Shown here one piece after another: positions 35,540 to 44,334 of a stretch of 64,000 bases of DNA. Source of the stretch: Caballeronia zhejiangensis. GTDB lineage: Bacteria; Pseudomonadota; Gammaproteobacteria; Burkholderiales; Burkholderiaceae. The stretch lies in contig NZ_JFHD01000028.1 in NCBI RefSeq assembly GCF_000698575.1, positions 1 to 64,000 on the forward strand, in the 5' to 3' direction. The position numbers and the translations under genes are program-made. Under the pieces are notes generated by a model that saw nothing but the letters and a program-made list of their open reading frames with translations, searched no databases and was not told where the DNA came from. The stretch's first letter is position 1. Every line of letters begins with the position of its first letter.

Positions 35540-36454
35540 TCACGCGTCGCCCTTCAGCTCCTGCGCGATGAAGTCGACGAACGTGCGAATGCGGTTCGAC
35601 ATCTGATGCCGCTGCGAGTAGACCGCGAAGATATCGGCGTTGGGCGTTTCGTGGTCGGGCAGCACGCGCACGAGCGAACCATCGGCCAGATACGGCTTCA
35701 AATCCCATTCGGCGCGCATCAGGATGCCGTGGCCTTCGAGCGCCCATTTCACGGCTATTTCGCCGTCGTTCGTCGTGAGCGTGCCGTCGATCCGCACCGC
35801 TTCCGTCTTGCGCGACGCGCCGCGTCCGGACGTGAGCCGCCACACGCCGTAGGCTTCGTCGCCCTGACGAATGCCGATGCAGTTATGCCGCGTCAGATCG
35901 TGCGGGACGAGCGGCATGCCATGCGCCTCGATATACGACGGCGCGGCGCACAACAGCCGCCGGTTTCCCGCGAGACGCCGCGCGATCACGCGCGTATCGG
36001 GCGGTTCGCCGAACCGGATGCAGACGTCGAACTTGTCGTCGGTGAGCGGCGGCGGCGTGACCGACAACTGCAACTGCACCGACACTTGCGGATACATCCT
36101 GCTGAAACGCGAAATCAGCGGCGCGACGTGACTGCGCCCGAAACCGAGCGTCGCGTTCACGCGCAGCAGACCTTTCGGGCTTTGCTTGGCGGCGCCGAGC
36201 AGTTCGGAGAGTTCGTCGATCTCGTCGAGAATCCGGCGCGCGTGTTCCAGATACAGCTCGCCTTCCGGCGTGAGCATCATCCGCCGCGTCGTGCGATTGA
36301 CGAGCGCCACGCCGGCGCGCGCTTCCATCTGCGAAAGACGCTTGCTGACGGCCGCCGCCGTGAGGCCGAGCTCGCGCGCGGCCGCGCTCAGACTGCCTGC
36401 CGCCGACAGCGTGGAGAAGAAGCTCAGATCGGCGGGCTGGACGGCATCGGGCAT
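35540..36454 (-). CDS. LysR family regulator, divergent from ttuC
   Basis: The 304-residue protein has a LysR helix-turn-helix (about 10-66, with SAAARELGLTAAAVSKRLSQ and VALVNRTTRR) and a LysR substrate-binding domain. It is divergent from the tartrate dehydrogenase gene and converges on the first LysR gene, a layout that assigns one regulator to each tartrate transcription unit. It is related to, but clearly different from, the 34609 gene, so the pair are old paralogues. Confidence 0.88.
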   Translation of the reverse strand: MPDAVQPADLSFFSTLSAAGSLSAAARELGLTAAAVSKRLSQMEARAGVALVNRTTRRMMLTPEGELYLEHARRILDEIDELSELLGAAKQSPKGLLRVNATLGFGRSHVAPLISRFSRMYPQVSVQLQLSVTPPPLTDDKFDVCIRFGEPPDTRVIARRLAGNRRLLCAAPSYIEAHGMPLVPHDLTRHNCIGIRQGDEAYGVWRLTSGRGASRKTEAVRIDGTLTTNDGEIAVKWALEGHGILMRAEWDLKPYLADGSLVRVLPDHETPNADIFAVYSQRHQMSNRIRTFVDFIAQELKGDA

Positions 36455-36473
36455 CGGTTCATTCGTAACTTCA

Positions 36474-36527
36474 GGTTAAAGATGCTTTGAGTCTAGCACC
36501 GGTTTTGGAGCCGGAATGCGGTTAAAG
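36474..36527. promoter_or_regulatory. Repeated GGTTAAAG boxes in the LysR/ttuC divergent region
   Basis: GGTTAAAG occurs at 36474-36481 and again at 36520-36527 in the 108-base region between the LysR gene and ttuC. Two same-direction copies in a LysR-controlled region may be parts of the regulator sites. The evidence is positional only. Confidence 0.3.
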
Positions 36528-36562
36528 TTCGCCCATACCCGACAACATCGAAGGACGGAGAC

Positions 36563-37648
36563 ATGAAGACCTATCGCATTGCAACGATTCCCGGCGACGG
36601 CATCGGCAAGGAAGTGGTTCCGGCGGGCCAGCAAGTGCTCGAAGCGCTCGCCGAGTCCACGCAGGCATTCGCTTTCGAATTCGAGAATTTCGACTGGGGC
36701 GCGGACTATTACCGTCAGCATGGCGTGATGATGCCCGCGAACGGACTCGATGCGATCCGGGACAAGGACGCCATTCTCTTCGGCTCGGCGGGCGATCCGG
36801 ACGTGCCCGATCACATCACGCTGTGGGGCCTGCGTCTCAAGATTTGCCAGGGATTCGACCAGTACGCGAACGTGCGTCCGACGCGCATCCTGCCGGGCAT
36901 CGACGCGCCGCTGAAGCGCTGCAAGCCCGAAGACCTGAACTGGGTGATCGTGCGTGAAAACTCGGAAGGCGAATATTCCGGCGTGGGCGGGCGCGTGCAT
37001 CAAGGTCATCCGATCGAAGCCGCGACCGATGTGTCGATCATGACGCGCGCGGGCGTCGAGCGCATTCTGCGGTTCGCGTTCCGCCTCGCGCAGTCGCGTC
37101 CGCGCAAGCTGCTGACCGTCATCACGAAGAGCAACGCGCAACGTCACGCAATGGTCATGTGGGACGAGATCGCGAACGAAGTCGCCGCCGAATTCCCCGA
37201 TGTCAAATGGGACAAGGAACTCGTCGACGCCGCCACCGCGCGCATGGTCAATCGTCCGCAGACGCTCGATACGATCGTCGCCACCAATCTTCACGCCGAC
37301 ATTCTCAGCGATCTCGCCGCCGCGCTCGCGGGCAGTCTCGGCATCGCGCCGACGGGCAACATCGATCCGGAGCGCCGCTATCCGTCGATGTTCGAACCGA
37401 TTCACGGCTCCGCGTTCGACATTATGGGCAAGGGCCTGGCGAATCCGGTCGGCACGTTCTGGTCGGTCGTGATGCTGCTCGAACATCTCGGCGAGTTCGA
37501 CGCGGCCAAACGCGTCATGCAGGCGATCGAAGCCGTGACATCCGACAAGTCGCTGCACACCGGCGATCTCGGCGGAACCGCGACGACGGCGCAAGTCACG
37601 GCCGCCGTCTGCGCGCTGGTCGACAAGCAGGCGGCTAACGCGGCCTGA
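36563..37648 (+). CDS. ttuC: Tartrate dehydrogenase/decarboxylase (isopropylmalate dehydrogenase family)
   Basis: The 361-residue protein begins MKTYRIATIPGDGIGKEVVP and has the beta-decarboxylating dehydrogenase pattern: NVRPTRILPGI, the catalytic RENSEGEYSGVGGR loop, NLHADILSDLAAALAGSLGI with metal-binding Asp residues and FEPIHGSAFDIMGKG. TtuC oxidises tartrate (and D-malate) with NAD. AAGGACGGAG precedes the ATG. With TtdAB and the transporter it gives two routes for tartrate isomers. D-malate dehydrogenase is the main alternative name. Confidence 0.92.
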   Translation: MKTYRIATIPGDGIGKEVVPAGQQVLEALAESTQAFAFEFENFDWGADYYRQHGVMMPANGLDAIRDKDAILFGSAGDPDVPDHITLWGLRLKICQGFDQYANVRPTRILPGIDAPLKRCKPEDLNWVIVRENSEGEYSGVGGRVHQGHPIEAATDVSIMTRAGVERILRFAFRLAQSRPRKLLTVITKSNAQRHAMVMWDEIANEVAAEFPDVKWDKELVDAATARMVNRPQTLDTIVATNLHADILSDLAAALAGSLGIAPTGNIDPERRYPSMFEPIHGSAFDIMGKGLANPVGTFWSVVMLLEHLGEFDAAKRVMQAIEAVTSDKSLHTGDLGGTATTAQVTAAVCALVDKQAANAA

Positions 37649-37680
37649 ATCGGTTGCCCGATGACGTCCCGCGAGCGCGT

Positions 37681-38817
37681 CTATTTCTCCGCGCCGATGG
37701 TCGTCACGGGCTGCCATTTCATCGACTTGACCTGATACAGCGTCGATGTCGGGTTGTTCAGATCGCCGAACTTGTCGAACGAGATATTTCCGGTGATGCC
37801 GTTGTACTGGATCGTGCGCAGCGTCTCGATGATCGCGGCGGGCTTCACGGAATTTGCCTTCTTCATCGCGGTGATGGCGAGCCACGCGCAGTCATACGCG
37901 AACGGCGCGTAGGTGAGCGTCTCCGCGCCGAAGCGCTTCTTGAATTTCGCGGCGAATGCGCGGCCTTCGGGCAATGAATCGACGGGCCGGCCGTATTCCC
38001 AGGCCATCGCGCCTTCAGCCGCGTTTCCCGCCGAACTGATGAACACACTGTCGGCAATCCCGCCGCTGCCGACGAACTGCGCGCGGATGCCGAGCTGCTT
38101 CATGCGCTTGACGATCAGCCCGGCCTGACCATCGAGTCCGCCGAAGTACAGAAGATCGGCGTTGGCGGCCTTGATGTTCGTCAGTTGCGCATTGAATTCG
38201 ACGGCCTTGTCGTTGGTGTATTCCTCCGACACGACCTGGCCGCCCGCCGCCTGCACCGCCTTCCTGAACTCTTCGACAGCGCCTTGCCCGAAGGCGGTCC
38301 GGTCGTCCATGACCGCGATCCGCTTCGCCTTGGTGACCTTCACGGCATACGTGCCGGCGTTGCCGGAATTCTGCGTGTCGGTGGCGATGATGCGGAACAC
38401 GTTGTTCAAGCCCTGACGCGTAATCGCGGGATTCGTCGCCGCGGGATCGAGCAGCGGAATGCCGGCCTTCCCGAAGATGGGCGCGGAAGGCAGCGCGACG
38501 CCGGAGTTGTAATAGCCGACGACCGCAACGACGCCATCGTCGACGAGCTTCTGCGCCACCTGAACGCCGATGCGCGGATCGCCCTGATCGTCGACGGATG
38601 CGAGCTCGAACTGGACCGGCTGTCCGTCGATGCTGATGTGCTGGGCGTTGGCTTCTTCGATCGCGAGCCGCACGCCGTTTTCCAGATCCTTGCCGTTCGC
38701 GGCGCTGATGCCGGTGAGCGGCGCGGACAGGCCGATCTTGACGGTCTGCTGCGCGCTTGCAATGAGCGGAGCCAGGCAGAGCGCGGAGGCCGCGAAGAGG
38801 GAAACGAACGTTTTCAT
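37681..38817 (-). CDS. Branched-chain amino acid-type ABC transporter substrate-binding protein (LivJ/LivK-like)
   Basis: The 378-residue protein has a signal peptide cut near ASA (residue 22) and then VKIGLSAPLTGISAANGKDL, DDQGDPRIGVQVAQKLV, GYYNSGVALP and MDDRTAFGQGAVEEF, standard for the Leu/Ile/Val-binding class. No permease or ATPase gene is adjacent, so it either serves a distant transporter or binds a different small ligand such as an aromatic acid. The ATG at 38817 is chosen because GGAG lies nine bases before it. Confidence 0.9.
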   Translation of the reverse strand: MKTFVSLFAASALCLAPLIASAQQTVKIGLSAPLTGISAANGKDLENGVRLAIEEANAQHISIDGQPVQFELASVDDQGDPRIGVQVAQKLVDDGVVAVVGYYNSGVALPSAPIFGKAGIPLLDPAATNPAITRQGLNNVFRIIATDTQNSGNAGTYAVKVTKAKRIAVMDDRTAFGQGAVEEFRKAVQAAGGQVVSEEYTNDKAVEFNAQLTNIKAANADLLYFGGLDGQAGLIVKRMKQLGIRAQFVGSGGIADSVFISSAGNAAEGAMAWEYGRPVDSLPEGRAFAAKFKKRFGAETLTYAPFAYDCAWLAITAMKKANSVKPAAIIETLRTIQYNGITGNISFDKFGDLNNPTSTLYQVKSMKWQPVTTIGAEK

Positions 38818-39020
38818 GACAGGGCACTCCATCAAGTGAAGGTCATACGCGGTTCGGGCGTTCGCTTAACGCGGGCGAAGGCCGTCATTCGGCTTGTCGT
38901 ATCGTTTCGGGACTTATTTTCTGTCGAATTCCGGCGGTTCGTATTCGGGGGAAAATACTGATGTCTCCGCGAGCGAACGATTGTTCTGCGGCGCGCCCAT
39001 CATGAGTCGAGGATTTGCAG

Positions 39021-39584
39021 ATGAATCGGACAGAGAAAGAAAAGATGCTGGCTGGCGAGCTGTACACGGCCAACGACGCAGAAATTCAGGCCGATCAGGC
39101 AGCGGCGCGCGCATGGATGGCGCGCTTCAATGGCGCGATGGACATGCCGCTCGCACAGCGGTACGGGTTGCTCGGCGAACGGTTCGCCGCCATCGGTCCG
39201 GACTCGATGGTCCGGCCGCCGTTTCATTGCGACTACGGCTACAACATCACGCTCGGCGCGGGCGTGTTCTTGAACTACAACTGCACGATTCTCGATGTCG
39301 TCGCCGTGGAGATCGGCGACATGACGCAGATCGCGACGGGCGTGCAGATTCTGACCGCCGATCATCCGCGCGATCCTGCCGTGCGCGCGACGGGCCTCGA
39401 ACTGGGGCGTCCCGTGCGGATCGGCCGCAATGTGTGGATCGGCGCGGGCGCGATCATCCTGCCGGGCGTGACGATCGGCGATGACGCTCTGATCGGCGCA
39501 GGCAGCATCGTGACGCGCGATGTGCCCGCCGGCGCCACGGCGGTCGGGAATCCGGCGCGTGTTCGTCCTGCTGTCCGCGACTAG
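39021..39584 (+). CDS. maa: Maltose O-acetyltransferase family protein
   Basis: The 187-residue protein begins MNRTEKEKMLAGELYTANDA. A Mac domain (1 to about 60) precedes left-handed beta-helix hexapeptide repeats, with FHCDYGYNITLG, the catalytic His in LTADHPRDP and GRNVWIGAGAIILPGVTIGD. It transfers acetyl from acetyl-CoA to a sugar hydroxyl; NodL is a close relative. GAGG lies before the ATG. It appears to be transcribed alone. Confidence 0.9.
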   Translation: MNRTEKEKMLAGELYTANDAEIQADQAAARAWMARFNGAMDMPLAQRYGLLGERFAAIGPDSMVRPPFHCDYGYNITLGAGVFLNYNCTILDVVAVEIGDMTQIATGVQILTADHPRDPAVRATGLELGRPVRIGRNVWIGAGAIILPGVTIGDDALIGAGSIVTRDVPAGATAVGNPARVRPAVRD

Positions 39585-39599
39585 AAGTCCCGATCGCCG

Positions 39600-40607
39600 T
39601 TACCAGTTCTTCGATGCGAGCAGCGCCTTCACCTGTCCGGCGACGATGGTATAGCCGGCGTCGTTGAGATGGATCGCGTCGGAGCGCAGTGAAGACGGCG
39701 GAATGTCGTGGCTGTGATCGATGACGTCCTGAGGAAGGCTCGGATTGTAGGCATTGACGAGCGCAGACTCGACGTCGATGAAATTGTCGGGATACGCCGC
39801 CTTCAGGGACGCGTTGAGATCGTCGAGATATTTCGCGACTTCTCCGCCCGCATACTCGCCCGTGAAATCGCCCTTGATGATCGAAAGCACCGCGAAGTGC
39901 GCGCCCGCGGGCTTGAGCCACTGTACGATGGACTTCACGTCCGCGAGGACGGTCTGTGCGTCATAGCCATTGTTGCGGCCGACCCAGATGATCGCGGTCC
40001 ATGTGTCATAGCCTTCCGAATCGCCGAGAAATGCCGATCCGGCGGCGCAAGGCACTGCCGATCCGGCGCTGTCCCGCACGAACGTATAGGTTTCGGTCGT
40101 CGATGGCGGCCCGCCGTCCGCTGTGCGCTGGAGCGCGCCATGCACCGAGCAGAGCGTGCCCGGCTTGCTCCGAGCGACGTCATCGGCGGGTGTCGACAGC
40201 ATGTCGATCGACACGCTCGAAAGATGGACCGCCGTGTTGCCCGCCGGCACGGCGTCGCCATCGACCGTGACCGTCGATGGCAATGCTCCGACGCGCGCCG
40301 CGATCTGCGTCGATGTCTGCCCGCCGATGCCGAGATTCGCAAAGGTCCGATTATTTAGCATGCCGGACAAAATTGCCGGGTAGCCGCCGATATCCGATCC
40401 GACTCCCTGCGTCAGGCTATCGCCGATGGCAACGATATTCGGCGACGAACCCGCGGGCGTGGCAGCGGGAGCAGGCTCTGAAGCCGGCGTAGGCGCGGTC
40501 GCGGTGGACGTGCTTTGAACGCCCGAAGAACTGTCGCCGCCGCCGCCGCAAGCCGCCAGCAACGAAGTGGCGGCCAATGCCGCCAAGCGTGCCTGAATCC
40601 GGTTCAT
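39600..40607 (-). CDS. SGNH/GDSL hydrolase lipoprotein
   Basis: The 335-residue protein has a lipobox ending SLLAAC (Cys20), a Gly/Ser/Ala/Pro linker to about residue 55 and then VAIGDSLTQG with the nucleophile Ser64. Block III WVGRNNG and the terminal DAIHLNDAG (Asp and His) complete the SGNH set. It is probably an outer-membrane or periplasmic esterase with unknown substrate. GGGGGAG precedes the ATG. The second GDSL lipoprotein at 60935 is of a different subfamily. Confidence 0.87.
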   Translation of the reverse strand: MNRIQARLAALAATSLLAACGGGGDSSSGVQSTSTATAPTPASEPAPAATPAGSSPNIVAIGDSLTQGVGSDIGGYPAILSGMLNNRTFANLGIGGQTSTQIAARVGALPSTVTVDGDAVPAGNTAVHLSSVSIDMLSTPADDVARSKPGTLCSVHGALQRTADGGPPSTTETYTFVRDSAGSAVPCAAGSAFLGDSEGYDTWTAIIWVGRNNGYDAQTVLADVKSIVQWLKPAGAHFAVLSIIKGDFTGEYAGGEVAKYLDDLNASLKAAYPDNFIDVESALVNAYNPSLPQDVIDHSHDIPPSSLRSDAIHLNDAGYTIVAGQVKALLASKNW

Positions 40608-40764
40608 GTCTCCCCCAAGTCGACTGGACGTCGTTGTCATTGCCTGCGAGGGTACTGTCATGAAACCGGGGACATGCCGGCCGGACGGAAATCGCCAAGA
40701 CCTTGTCGGCCTGGAACCTGTCCGGCGCGCGCATCCGCATGTCGCGTTGCGACTAACTGCTTAC

Positions 40765-41235
40765 TCAAACTTCGCGATCGGGCAGCAACGCCGCAAGCAG
40801 CCGCCGTAACTCCAGACATTCCTTTTTCGTCAGCCGCGCGGTGAGAATGCGCTCGACTTCCTCGACGCGCGGACGCAGCGCCGCCAGTTGCTTCTTTCCG
40901 GCCGGCGTCAGGAAGAGCACGTAACTGCGCTTGTCGACGGGATCGTCCGAGCGTTCGATGAGACCGTTGCGAACCATGCGCGCGACGAGATCGGCGATCG
41001 TCGAACGGTCCACATCGAGTTCATCGCCGAGCTGGCGCTGATTGACGCCGGGCGTTTCGTGCAGGACTTCGAGCGCCGCGTACTGCACGCTCGTAATCTC
41101 GGCGGAAACCTCGGCGAGCCACACCGCGACATGGCGCTGCTGCGCGCGACGCACGAGGCTGCCCGTGTATCGCGACAGCGCGCGGTCATCTTCTTTATTC
41201 GGCAATTTGATCAGTTCATGAGCGGGTTGAAGCAC
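40765..41235 (-). CDS. mobR: MarR family regulator, MobR-like
   Basis: The 156-residue protein has a MarR winged helix: TSVQYAALEVLHETPGVNQR, LDVDRSTIADLVARMVRNGL and DDPVDKRSYVLFLT. In Comamonas testosteroni MobR represses mobA and is relieved by 3-hydroxybenzoate. Here the gene begins 20 bases before the mobA stop, so the two are co-transcribed and probably coupled. Its predicted operator is at the mobA promoter (43198-43225). The symbol is given by context and family resemblance. Confidence 0.8.
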   Translation of the reverse strand: MLQPAHELIKLPNKEDDRALSRYTGSLVRRAQQRHVAVWLAEVSAEITSVQYAALEVLHETPGVNQRQLGDELDVDRSTIADLVARMVRNGLIERSDDPVDKRSYVLFLTPAGKKQLAALRPRVEEVERILTARLTKKECLELRRLLAALLPDREV

Positions 41236-43159
41236 GCGGAAAGATCGGATCGAAAAAGGCGTTCAGTTCCGCGTACGCGTCCAGGGGCAGGACATGCGCG
41301 ACGTATTGATCCGGACGGACCACGACGATCGCGCCCCGTTCGCGATCGATGCCGCGCTCGTGGAAAATATCAGTCGCCGCATCGTTGGTAAATGCTTTCT
41401 CGTAGTCGACCAGACCATAGCGCCCCTTGCGCGGCAGGAGAATGCCCGGCAGTTCATTCAACGCGACGTCGCGATGATCCCGCTGCAACACCGCGCGCAG
41501 ATCGAGAACGCTGTCCGGATCGGCGCCTTCCGGCGTCACGCGCCGCAGAACGGAATCGGGCGAAGCGCAAAGATGTTCGCACAGCGCATGCAGCGCGCGG
41601 CCGTTCCCATCAGCAAACGCATACAGACGCCAGCGGCCATCGGCGCGCGCGACGTGTCCGAGATGCATCGGCTTGGCATCGGCCAGACGAATCACGGGCG
41701 ACGAGTGAAAGCGCGTGCCGATCGCGAAGCCGCTCGCGAGCGCCTGATGCGTCGGCTCGCCCGTCAGCATGGCCGGACGGTAGCGCGTCGCGACGCCCGC
41801 TGTGTAGCGGCCCGCGCGCACGAAGTACGCCTGAAGCTCGGCGGGATCGACGCCGCCCGCTTCGGGCCGGTTCGGGTCTTTGGGCGGTGCGGCCATCATG
41901 GCCGACCATTCCTTGTCGAAATCGATGAGCTCCTGCGCGATCGGCTGACGTTCGTCGGAATAGGTGCGCAGCAGGTCGGCGTCGCCGAGTCCGCGCAGCA
42001 CCGCGCCGAGTTTCCAGCCGAGATTGAAGCCGTCCTGCATCGAGACGTTCATGCCCTGGCCGGCCTTCGCGCTATGCGTGTGGCAGGCATCGCCCGCGAT
42101 GAACACGCGCGGCTCGCGACTCGTGCCATCGGCGGCGATGGCATCGTCGAAACGGTCCGTCAGACGCTGCCCGACCTCGTACACGGAGAACCACGCGACT
42201 TCCTTCACGTCGAGCGAATAGGGATGAAGGATACGTTGCGCGGTCTGAATGATGCGATCGACCTTGATCTGCTTGATGGTGTCGCGATTGTCCGCCGTGA
42301 CCTCGCCCAGATCGACGTAAAAGCGCACCAGATACCCGCCTTCGCGCGGAATGATGAGCAGATTGCCTTCGCTCGCGGATTGAATCGCGACCTTCAGACG
42401 AATGTCGGGGAAGTCCGTGACAGCGAGCGCATCCATCACGCCCCACGCGTGATTGGCCGCATCGCCACGCAGCGTTTGCCCGATGGCCGTCCGCACGCGG
42501 CTGCGCGCGCCATCGCAACCCACGACATAACGCGCGCGCACGGTGACGGTCTCGTCGAGCCGCGCCGCATCGGTGCGCCGCAGCGTGACTTTCACCGGAT
42601 GATCGCCGTCGCCGTCGCCGTCGCCGTCGTCGTCGCCGTCGTCGTCGCCGTCGCGCTCGACATCGACGACTTCGAGATCGTAGTCCGGTTCGAGACGCAA
42701 GGCGGAACGCCGCATCACACCGAGCAGATAGTCCTGCACGCGCGCCTGATTGACAATGACGTGCGGAAACTCCGACAAACCTGTTTCGGTATCCTGAACG
42801 CGGCCGGTACGCCTGATCGCGCCGCGATCTTCGGCATCGGGCCGCCAGAAAGCCGTTTCGTTGACCCAGTACGCCTCGCGCTGCAGGCGATCGCTCAGGC
42901 CGAACGCATTGAACATCTCGACAGTGCGGCACGCGACGCCGTCCGCCTGGCCCATCAAGAGCGGTCCGGAACGGCGCTCGACGATGCGCGTATCGATCGT
43001 CGGAAACTGCGAGAGTTGCGCGGCCAGCACGAGTCCCGCAGGCCCGCTGCCGACGATCAGGACATCGACCGTTTCGGGCATGTCGACGCGAGGCGCGTCG
43101 CTGGCGGCAGGTTCGATCGTCGGATCGCCGACGCGGAAACCGTCGAGATGAAATTGCAT
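41216..43159 (-). CDS. mobA: 3-hydroxybenzoate 4-monooxygenase
   Basis: The 647-residue flavoprotein begins MQFHLDGFRVGDPTIEPA, closely like Comamonas MobA. It has FAD motif GSGPAG (37-42), GCDGARSRVRTAIG and GDACHTHSAKAGQGMN, then a phenol-hydroxylase-type C-terminal thioredoxin-like domain ending VVVRPDQYVAHVLPL. It makes protocatechuate from 3-hydroxybenzoate with NADPH and oxygen. Residues about 170-186 are a repetitive Asp-Gly tract not found in the Comamonas enzyme, which has an ordinary loop there. The ATG at 43159 is preceded by GAGGGAGAC. No protocatechuate ring-cleavage genes are in the window. Confidence 0.92.
   Translation of the reverse strand: MQFHLDGFRVGDPTIEPAASDAPRVDMPETVDVLIVGSGPAGLVLAAQLSQFPTIDTRIVERRSGPLLMGQADGVACRTVEMFNAFGLSDRLQREAYWVNETAFWRPDAEDRGAIRRTGRVQDTETGLSEFPHVIVNQARVQDYLLGVMRRSALRLEPDYDLEVVDVERDGDDDGDDDGDGDGDGDHPVKVTLRRTDAARLDETVTVRARYVVGCDGARSRVRTAIGQTLRGDAANHAWGVMDALAVTDFPDIRLKVAIQSASEGNLLIIPREGGYLVRFYVDLGEVTADNRDTIKQIKVDRIIQTAQRILHPYSLDVKEVAWFSVYEVGQRLTDRFDDAIAADGTSREPRVFIAGDACHTHSAKAGQGMNVSMQDGFNLGWKLGAVLRGLGDADLLRTYSDERQPIAQELIDFDKEWSAMMAAPPKDPNRPEAGGVDPAELQAYFVRAGRYTAGVATRYRPAMLTGEPTHQALASGFAIGTRFHSSPVIRLADAKPMHLGHVARADGRWRLYAFADGNGRALHALCEHLCASPDSVLRRVTPEGADPDSVLDLRAVLQRDHRDVALNELPGILLPRKGRYGLVDYEKAFTNDAATDIFHERGIDRERGAIVVVRPDQYVAHVLPLDAYAELNAFFDPIFPRASTRS
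42602..42652 (-). repeat. In-frame GAC/GGC codon repeat inside mobA
   Basis: Seventeen successive codons are Asp (GAC, last one GAT) or Gly (GGC), arranged as units of GGC-GAC and GGC-GAC-GAC-GAC. The tract is a trinucleotide-based microsatellite, so slippage would change protein length without breaking the frame. It falls in a surface-loop position by comparison with MobA of Comamonas. Confidence 0.85.
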
Positions 43160-43591
43160 GGTGTCTCCCTCTTTGACTGGATGTCTCGATGGCCTGAAAT
43201 ATACTCCGTACACCAACTATATCAAAGCGATTCCGACGAACTGGATGTTTACCCCTAGATCGGCGCGTCTCGTGCAGCAAAGCATGACGGGTTGCGTCGG
43301 CTGGCTCGGGCCGCAGCGTGCGTTATGCGCGCGTGGCGGCATCGACGAATGCGGATATATTCAATTGCGTGGCGGCGGGCGATCGGCTCGTACATCTGAT
43401 TCGCTCGGATCGGCGACGGCGATCTGGATCGTCAGCCGCACGGGCGGCTGAGCCGCGCATGTGATGGAGCAGCGCACGCAGACTTTCCTGCTGCGTCCGC
43501 GGGCGAAGTATGAGATGACGCCGTCATCCGAAAACGCGACCGGTTCGCAGGAATCGCGTGCGGCGGGAAACGATCAACCAAGGAGGCATCC
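43160..43591. other. Divergent intergenic region between mobA and the MBL gene
   Basis: The 432-base region holds the mobA promoter near its left end. The rest (about 43260-43590) probably contains the promoter of the MBL-fold gene. I found no convincing small gene, terminator or long repeat there. Confidence 0.45.
43198..43225 (-). promoter_or_regulatory. mobA promoter with probable MobR operator
   Basis: On the minus strand TTGATA (43225-43220), a 16-base spacer and TATATT (43203-43198) form a good sigma70-like promoter about 40 bases before the mobA ATG. Overlapping it, ATATAGT and AGTATAT form an inverted pair (one mismatch) with a 10-base gap, a suitable MarR-type operator that would block RNA polymerase. 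Binding by MobR is inferred. Confidence 0.6.
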
Positions 43592-44323
43592 ATGGTCATC
43601 ACGAACTCGCAGTCCGGCACGAACGTCGAGGAAATCGCCGCTGGCGTGTATCGCATCAACACGCCCGTGACGCTGCCCGGCGATGCGGGCGGTTTTTCCT
43701 TCAACCAGTATCTGATCGTCGATGACGATCCGCTGCTCTTTCATACCGGTCCGCGCAAGATGTTCCCGCTCGTGCGGGAAGCGCTCGCGAGCGTGATCGA
43801 TCCGGCGCGCTTGCGGCACATCGCGTTCTCGCACGTCGAAGCGGACGAGTGCGGTTCGCTCAACGAGTGGCTTGCGGCGTCGCCCGATGCCACGCCGCTG
43901 TGCGGCACGGTTGCTGCGATGGTGTCGATCACCGATCTCGCCGATCGCGCGCCCGTCGCGCTCGCCGACGGAGAATCGATCCCGCTCGGACGTCATCGCG
44001 TGCGATGGATCGACACGCCGCATCTGCCGCACGCCTGGGAGTGCGGCTTCATGATGGAAGACAGCACGCGCACGCTCTTATGCGGCGATCTGTTCACGCA
44101 AGGCGGCGCGACGCTGCCCGCGTTGACCACCGGGGATATTCTGGGCCCGAGCGAAGCGTTCCGGCGCAGCATGGATTACTTCTCTCACACGCGTAACGCC
44201 GACGCGATGTTCGAGCGCCTCGCGCAACTCGCTCCGACCACGCTCGCCTGCATGCACGGCAGCGCGTGGAGCGGTGACGGCGCTGCGTTGCTGCGCGCAT
44301 TGGCGCAGAGCGTGAAGCAATGA
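43592..44323 (+). CDS. MBL-fold protein with diiron-type (HxExD) metal site
   Basis: The 243-residue protein has the metallo-beta-lactamase fold. The first metal motif is SHVEADECG (His81, Glu83, Asp85), the HxExD form of flavodiiron and ODP-type proteins, not the HxHxDH of hydrolases. Further likely ligands are His147, Asp166 in CGDLF and His222 in MHGSAW. Such proteins hold two irons and react with oxygen or NO, or sense oxygen. No flavodoxin domain is attached. AAGGAGGCATCC precedes the ATG. It converges with a Rieske ferredoxin gene that might supply electrons. Confidence 0.85.
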   Translation: MVITNSQSGTNVEEIAAGVYRINTPVTLPGDAGGFSFNQYLIVDDDPLLFHTGPRKMFPLVREALASVIDPARLRHIAFSHVEADECGSLNEWLAASPDATPLCGTVAAMVSITDLADRAPVALADGESIPLGRHRVRWIDTPHLPHAWECGFMMEDSTRTLLCGDLFTQGGATLPALTTGDILGPSEAFRRSMDYFSHTRNADAMFERLAQLAPTTLACMHGSAWSGDGAALLRALAQSVKQ

Positions 44324-44334
44324 AACGTCCGACG

